From: CAZBBC01 sp964489835
Lineage (GTDB): Bacteria; Calditrichota; Calditrichia; JAJRVZ01
Length of the DNA: 10,377 nucleotides
Assembly: GCA_964489835.1 (NCBI GenBank)
Contig: CAZBBC010000151.1
Span: 1 to 10,377, forward strand
Reading direction: 5' to 3'
In this document: piece after piece, positions 6,708-10,377 of the stretch
Numbering within the stretch: position 1 is the first letter of the stretch
Layout of the letters: each line of letters starts with the position of its first letter
Translations under genes and position numbers: made by a program
Notes under the pieces: generated by a model
What the model saw: the letters and a program-made list of their open reading frames with translations, nothing else
The model's database searches: none
What the model was told of the DNA's origin: nothing

Positions 6708-7355
6708 TCAGCGGATATAATACGAGATACCGGCGCCCACATAGTGAGACGCGTTATCGTTGACCGCTATGCCGAACTCGGCAACCAGGTCGACTATGTC
6801 GGACAAGCGGTACTCGATTCCGGGCACCAGGTGTAATACTGTGAATGAGTCGTCGACCCCCGGCGGGGCATCCTGTATCGACTCGAACGAGGCATTCAGA
6901 GAAATGCACAGTTCCAGGTTCTCGCTCACCTTCCCGCTCAACTGCGGTGTGAGCTCAAACCCCATCGTGTCGTAATGATTATCACTCCCGAGCATCCAGT
7001 GGAGACCTCCCGTCAATGAGAAATCAATGCTGGAATTCCTTGCCTTTCCCCCGAAAATCCAGTACTCGCCATCCACGCCGATAAAGGTACCGTTATCGAA
7101 GAAGCCCAGCTTCGCTTCGGCATCGAAGCGTTCAGTAAATGCATACCCCAGGCGAGCCGCGAGCCCGAACTCGTCATCTGCTCCGTCCTTGCCGAATACC
7201 ATGATCGGGGCAACCGCGAGCTTGAATGTGCCACGGTCCATCGTCTCAGCGGACTGCAGGACACCGATGTACTGAGCCGCAGCCTGCCGCGCGAAGAACA
7301 GGCCGAAAGCTGCAACAAAAACGATTTGAATGATTCGGTCTCGAAAAATTCTCAT
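6708..7355 (-). CDS. Small outer-membrane beta-barrel protein, function unknown
   Basis: This 215-residue product has a signal peptide, MRIFRDRIIQIVFVAAFGLF followed by FARQAAAQ, with cleavage probably after AAA near residue 27. The mature part is a run of amphipathic strands (for example LGYAFTERFDAEAKLGFF, and SIDFSLTGGLHWMLG) that ends in an aromatic-containing strand, YVGAGISYYIR, typical of outer-membrane barrels read by the Bam machinery. I choose the ATG at 7353-7355 because an AGGAGG sequence (7362-7368) lies at ideal distance; an upstream ATG at 7394 would add 13 residues ahead of the signal peptide. The gene is clearly richer in G+C than the AsmA-like gene nearby. I do not recognise a specific family; transport, adhesion and structural roles are all open. 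Confidence 0.82.
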   Translation of the reverse strand: MRIFRDRIIQIVFVAAFGLFFARQAAAQYIGVLQSAETMDRGTFKLAVAPIMVFGKDGADDEFGLAARLGYAFTERFDAEAKLGFFDNGTFIGVDGEYWIFGGKARNSSIDFSLTGGLHWMLGSDNHYDTMGFELTPQLSGKVSENLELCISLNASFESIQDAPPGVDDSFTVLHLVPGIEYRLSDIVDLVAEFGIAVNDNASHYVGAGISYYIR

Positions 7356-7461
7356 GTCATTTCCTCCTAAAATGAATAAAACCTGTTTTGTCATATTTGT
7401 AAAATTAAGATAATAAAATCCAGCCGTAAAAATAATCGCCCATAAGGATGAATTAGGAGCT

Positions 7462-7542
7462 GGTCCTTTTGGACTACTATTAAGTCATCCCAGATCAAGA
7501 GGGATCTAATCCCTGAACACCTTATTATAGTAGACATGGACC
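7462..7542. repeat. Large imperfect inverted repeat between M48 and barrel genes
   Basis: The left arm (7462-7484) and right arm (7521-7542) share, in inverted orientation and in order, GGTCC, CTACTAT and TAAG. Between them lies a perfect 6-bp hairpin, AGGGAT-CTA-ATCCCT (7500-7514). The left arm also contains GTCC-TTTT-GGAC, a short dyad. The element fills most of the space between the M48 stop and the promoter region of the barrel gene. It could be a terminator or processing site for the protease transcript, an operator for the barrel gene, or a remnant of a miniature mobile element. Confidence 0.5.
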
Positions 7543-7557
7543 TAGTGTATATCACCC

Positions 7558-8364
7558 CTACTTCTTATAATACTTCATGGCCTCCGGTATCTCCGATTTG
7601 ATTTTCTGGATACGATTTTCGTCGGAAGGGTGCGTGCTCAGGAATTCCGGCGGCTTGGCTCCAGCGTTCTGAGACATACGTTGCCAGAACGTGACGGCAC
7701 CGTTGGGGTCGTACCCGGCCATGGCCATAAAAATTAATCCGAGGTGATCTGCCTCACTCTCCTGAAGACGGTTGTACGGAAGCATCGCACCAACCTGGAC
7801 CCCAACACCGAAAAGTGTCATCCAGATCTGCTGGGTCTGCTGGGGTTCATTCTGGAGCGCAGCGGCAAGCGTCTGGCCACCTAACTGGGCGAGCAGCGCC
7901 TGGCTCATCCGCTCGTTGCTGTGCTTTGCCGCGGCGTGAGCGATTTCGTGCCCCATTACAACTGCCAGCCCGTTTTCGTTCTGTGTAACCGGGAGGATTC
8001 CGGAATACACTACCACCTTTCCTCCGGGCATACACCAGGCGTTTACTTCCTTGCTTTCGATAAGATTGAATTCCCATGCAAATCCGTTGAGGCCATGGGA
8101 CAAATTATTCTGGGCAAAATATGTTGTTACTGCGTTTTGGATACGCCTGCCGACTGCCTTGACCATATTCGTTTGTACCGTGTTCGTACTCAGCTTATTT
8201 TCATTCAGGAACTGATCATACTGCACGAAGCTCGTGGAGAGCATCTCGTTATCCGAAACGAGTGAGAGTTGACGCCTTCCGGTCAACGGCACGAGGCTGC
8301 AAGATTGTAACAGAATTGCCGCCAGCAGCATGGTAAACAATCCGGTTTGTAATTTTATAAACAT
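7558..8364 (-). CDS. M48-family zinc metalloprotease, lipoprotein
   Basis: This 268-residue periplasmic protease is likely to degrade or assist folding of envelope proteins, like LoiP and BepA of enterobacteria. The N-terminus is a lipoprotein signal with lipobox LQSC; Cys22 would be acylated. VPLTGRRQL just after it is typical of the family. The zinc site is visible: HEIAHAAAKH with His139, Glu140 and His143, and the third ligand Glu204 in ESEADHLG. The late motif FLSTHPSDENRI is also conserved. There are no C-terminal TPR repeats, so it resembles LoiP more than BepA. The ATG is preceded by AGAGGA at about eight bases. All catalytic residues are present, so an active enzyme is expected. Confidence 0.94.
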   Translation of the reverse strand: MFIKLQTGLFTMLLAAILLQSCSLVPLTGRRQLSLVSDNEMLSTSFVQYDQFLNENKLSTNTVQTNMVKAVGRRIQNAVTTYFAQNNLSHGLNGFAWEFNLIESKEVNAWCMPGGKVVVYSGILPVTQNENGLAVVMGHEIAHAAAKHSNERMSQALLAQLGGQTLAAALQNEPQQTQQIWMTLFGVGVQVGAMLPYNRLQESEADHLGLIFMAMAGYDPNGAVTFWQRMSQNAGAKPPEFLSTHPSDENRIQKIKSEIPEAMKYYKK

Positions 8365-8529
8365 GCGTATATTCCTCTTTTATCAATGCTTTTATTTTGA
8401 TTTTAATTTTAATAAAGCGATTTATTAATTATGTAATACTAACACTTTTTCATCCGCATTTGGGTCAAGCACAAGCATCATAATCTTCATATCAGACAGG
8501 TTTTTTTCAGCGATAGCTATCCTGGAATT

Positions 8530-8793
8530 TCAATTAAACAACATAAATAAAAGAATTACTATGATAATGCATAAAAGTCCGATGATAAAAAGATAAATAT
8601 TTATCATCCGTTTACTCTGTCCTAATCTCGAAAGTTTGGCCCATTTTTTTCTCGCTCCAAATTTTCCGGATTGTTTTTCCGCCTCCAGCCAATCAATAAA
8701 ATTATTGTCATCCTTAAAACCATGTTTCTCGTAAAGCTCATACGCTTTGATCTTTATTTCTTTATGCTCTTCATTCAAATCTTTTTGTAACAT
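8530..8793 (-). CDS. DUF2934-like protein with C-terminal membrane anchor
   Basis: The 87-residue product begins with a charged helical region, HKEIKIKAYELYEKHGF (about residues 10-26), followed by FIDWLEAEKQ. This matches the DUF2934 pattern, in which an I-x-x-x-AYELY helix is followed by a D-W-L/x-AE motif; no function is known for the family. Unlike many short DUF2934 proteins, it ends in a single strong transmembrane segment (about residues 64-86), preceded by basic residues (KRM), which would leave the DUF2934 part in the cytoplasm. Only a weak AGAAG ribosome binding site precedes the ATG. It stands between the DUF1508 and M48 genes. Confidence 0.75.
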   Translation of the reverse strand: MLQKDLNEEHKEIKIKAYELYEKHGFKDDNNFIDWLEAEKQSGKFGARKKWAKLSRLGQSKRMINIYLFIIGLLCIIIVILLFMLFN

Positions 8794-8834
8794 TTTATCA
8801 CTTCTTTCTTATAATTATAAATTGCCGCAAATTA

Positions 8835-8865
8835 GGGTTGCCTCTGGTTCACCCGGAGGCAACCC
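8835..8865 (-). terminator. 13-bp stem-loop 3' of the DUF1508 gene
   Basis: GGGTTGCCTC at 8835-8844 is the exact inverse complement of 8856-8865. The stem extends by three more pairs, one of them non-Watson-Crick, to a 5-base loop (8848-8852). On the minus strand it lies about 50 bases after the DUF1508 stop codon. Only TAATTT follows, so the T-run is poor; it may act as a terminator or as a 3' stabiliser. Confidence 0.55.
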
Positions 8866-8914
8866 ATATTCGCACTTCCTGCTCTTGGCAGAATTCATAA
8901 GGAAAAATCAGCGA

Positions 8915-9070
8915 TTAACTCTTCCATCCGTTACGACGTGCATTCCCTTCACAATCGGCTTTATTCGAATAGCCTTGTGATGAAGCCCCGACGATATTGC
9001 CGTTTGGGGCAGTGCGTCGCCATCGCCATTGATTTTCGCCATCTTTGTAAATTTCCCATTTATCGTTCAT
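8915..9070 (-). CDS. DUF1508 (YegP-like) small protein
   Basis: The 51-residue protein has one DUF1508 unit: KWEIYKDGENQWRWRRTAPN, then GNIVGASSQGYSNKADC and GNARRNGWK. The family fold is a small beta-beta-beta-alpha unit; its biochemical role is unknown, and members are often found among stress-induced small proteins. The start at 9068-9070 is chosen because GAGGAGGTGA (9080-9088 region) lies at a good distance and the product then has the usual single-domain length. The frame is open back to an ATG at 9202, which would add 44 residues with no recognisable domain directly after the stop of the truncated DUF3494 gene. I think this extension is not translated as part of the protein, but it cannot be excluded. 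Confidence 0.85.
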   Translation of the reverse strand: MNDKWEIYKDGENQWRWRRTAPNGNIVGASSQGYSNKADCEGNARRNGWKS

Positions 9071-9202
9071 TTTGTATTCACCTCCTCTCTTCTGTTTTTT
9101 CTGGGTATCTGAACTTTTTCTTTTCTCCTGTGTCAGCGTCGTTCCGGAATCTGCAGGTCTCAGATCGCGTAGAAAATAGATGCATAGGAAAAAAGCACTC
9201 AT

Positions 9203-9571
9203 TTAGAAAAACCCACTTGTGCATCCAACAATATCCGTGATCTCCTCTCTGCAAGTGTACTTGTTCGAGTTCTTCCGGAAGAATTGCGGCATAGGCCCCG
9301 TAGGCTCTGCGGTACTGGGTGAACATCCGGATATTGCATAAGTCGGATACGATCCAATATCCCTTATAAGATGGGGCGCACCGGTATTGGTGATTCTGGC
9401 ACCCAGTACCGCGAAACTGGATGCAGTTCCAAGGTCTACGGTCGCTGGTGATTGAGAAATAGCGACGGCAGGCATCATCAAAACAGCCGCAAGTCCCACA
9501 CATAGCGGGACGCCGATGAAGCACGCACATCGGCCTAATACGCTTGTTTGATTTGTTGGATAAGTCTTCAT
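9203..9571 (-). pseudogene. Truncated DUF3494 (ice-binding-like) secreted protein
   Basis: The frame encodes 122 residues: a signal region with a hydrophobic core (about residues 16-40, ending AVAISQ), then VDLGTASSFAVLGARITNTG and DIGSYPTYAISGCSP. This is the characteristic opening of DUF3494, the beta-solenoid domain of ice-binding and adhesin-like proteins. A full domain needs about 180-200 residues; here the similarity stops near residue 88. The tail (GPMPQFFRKNSNKYTCREE and on) is unlike the family, and neither of the other two frames restores it. Only about 130 bases remain before the DUF1508 gene, so the rest has been deleted, not just shifted out of frame. The solenoid could not fold, so the product is probably non-functional. 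The start has only a weak GAAAG ahead of it. Confidence 0.65.
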
Positions 9572-9622
9572 AACACTTTCAATTTTGTTAATGACTAAGT
9601 AAATTGATCAATAGAATACCAA

Positions 9623-10377
9623 TTAATTCACAAGCCTCCAGCATTCCCAGCCCGAATGGTTCTGTTTATACTTTAAGCGCCCGAAACGCGCCGGGCGGTA
9701 GAATAAATCTACCCCATCACTCATTCCCGGCAGCACATATATAGAGTCTTCAGCGCAATCACAGTGCTCAATCGATCCGGCTGGAAGCCCCTTCAATGTC
9801 GTCAAGGTATGATCATAGACACTGTCGACAGCCTGCAAATAAACCTGTACGCGATCCATATCGTATACAGCAACAGAGATCGCCGTCTGAATACCTTCTG
9901 TCAGCTGGTCAAATGCCTGGTTCGCGAACTTTTTCGCAAACCCCGCTATATCTCCGTCGTGCAAACCGACATCCAGCCGCTCAAATGGATGGATATCAAA
10001 GTAAGAAAGGTGAAGATTGCCGGGAGAAGCAACGATCGTTCGTGCCAGCGGAGCGAGAGCGGCGATTGTGTGTGGTGTGCCGTTGAAACAGGTGGAGAGC
10101 ACCATGAGATCAAACTTCGGGGAATCAGAATTGATGCGTTTTAATTCTTGTGCCAGGTCATGCACCGTAAACGTCCAATCTGCATAAGAGGCATCGTAAC
10201 CCGCACCGTCAAATTCAGGGATTTCATGACCGAAGTAAAGGAACAATCTCAGCGTCTGGGGTTGTTTTTCCGCACGGAATTGGTGATAGAGTTCCACTTC
10301 AGCATCAAAGCGCAATAGTCCCTGGTCGCGCCAGTATAATTCTTTGGCGAGCAGCCGTCCGTACCTATAGTAATAGA
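9623..10377 (-). CDS. Clan CD caspase-fold (clostripain-like) peptidase, 5' end outside window
   Basis: The frame stays open to the right edge, so about 250 C-terminal residues are visible and the N-terminus is missing; the TTG at 10313-10315 need not be the start. The layout matches clostripain-type (C11-like) caspase folds: a hydrophobic strand ending in a candidate histidine (LRLFLYFGHEIPEF), an acidic YDASYADWTFTVHDLAQEL segment, then a strand ending in a candidate cysteine (KFDLMVLSTCFNGTP) and ALAPLARTIVASPGNLHLSY. In the family the dyad motifs are usually HG and a DAC/SC type; here they read GHE and STC, so activity is uncertain. The last 50 residues (DSIYVLPG... to WECWRLVN) are unassigned. 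The gene is followed by a 51-base gap to the truncated DUF3494 gene. A secreted or periplasmic protein is plausible, but the signal region is not visible. Confidence 0.62.
   Translation of the reverse strand, partial: YYYRYGRLLAKELYWRDQGLLRFDAEVELYHQFRAEKQPQTLRLFLYFGHEIPEFDGAGYDASYADWTFTVHDLAQELKRINSDSPKFDLMVLSTCFNGTPHTIAALAPLARTIVASPGNLHLSYFDIHPFERLDVGLHDGDIAGFAKKFANQAFDQLTEGIQTAISVAVYDMDRVQVYLQAVDSVYDHTLTTLKGLPAGSIEHCDCAEDSIYVLPGMSDGVDLFYRPARFGRLKYKQNHSGWECWRLVN

Noticed and set aside
7395..7480. Open minus-strand frame upstream of the barrel start (SPKGPAPNSSLWAIIFTAGF...)
   Set aside because: It runs in frame into the barrel gene but crosses the strong AGGAGG site and signal peptide, which mark the start at 7355, and the left part lies within the inverted repeat.
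9078..9530. Minus-strand 150-residue ORF overlapping the DUF3494 remnant
   Set aside because: It is a frame shadow. I checked whether it restores the missing DUF3494 sequence after residue 88 and it does not.
9764..10144. Plus-strand ORFs opposite the caspase-fold gene
   Set aside because: They are antisense shadows with no signal, domain or ribosome binding site; the minus-strand frame is continuous and has a recognisable fold pattern.

Overview
The window comes from a Gram-negative bacterium. It carries an OmpA-type outer-membrane protein with thrombospondin type-3 (TSP3) calcium repeats, an AsmA-like protein, a signal-peptide-bearing beta-barrel protein and a lipobox-containing M48 protease. 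Protein styles (long AsmA-like protein, TSP3-OmpA fusion, DUF3494 ice-binding-like domain) recall the Bacteroidota / Ignavibacteriota / Calditrichota side of the tree. Several genes have strong AGGAGG-type ribosome binding sites, which fits the latter groups better than typical Flavobacteria. This placement is an inference.

All supported genes lie on the minus strand, so transcription runs from right to left. In that order: the 3' part of a caspase-fold (clan CD, clostripain-like) peptidase that runs off the right edge (9623-10377); a truncated DUF3494 gene (9203-9571); a 51-residue DUF1508 protein (8915-9070) followed by a hairpin; a DUF2934 protein with a C-terminal membrane anchor (8530-8793); an M48 metalloprotease lipoprotein (7558-8364); an inverted repeat; an outer-membrane beta-barrel protein (6708-7355); a CsbD-like stress protein whose 5' end looks frameshifted (6348-6566); a probable two-gene operon of AsmA-like protein and YihY/BrkB membrane protein (3670-6204 and 2736-3662, 7 bases apart); a nearly gene-free 490-base gap; a 49-residue lmo0937/DUF5670-type membrane peptide (2097-2246); the TSP3-OmpA protein (337-1911); and at the left edge a 5'-truncated fragment of a second OmpA C-terminal domain (1-166).

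Most products belong to the envelope (outer membrane, periplasm, inner membrane) or to small-protein families linked with general or osmotic stress (CsbD, DUF1508, lmo0937, DUF2934). A reasonable reading is an envelope/stress-adaptation neighbourhood of mostly single genes with their own ribosome binding sites, not one pathway. It has the wear of an accessory region: two truncated genes, one apparent frameshift, an expanded 69-bp coding repeat, and several structured intergenic elements. The least explained signal is a 25-bp near-identical direct repeat (23 of 25) found just 3' of both the OmpA gene and the lmo0937-like gene, each followed by a GC-rich hairpin. I see no tRNA, rRNA, CRISPR array, complete insertion sequence or phage gene.
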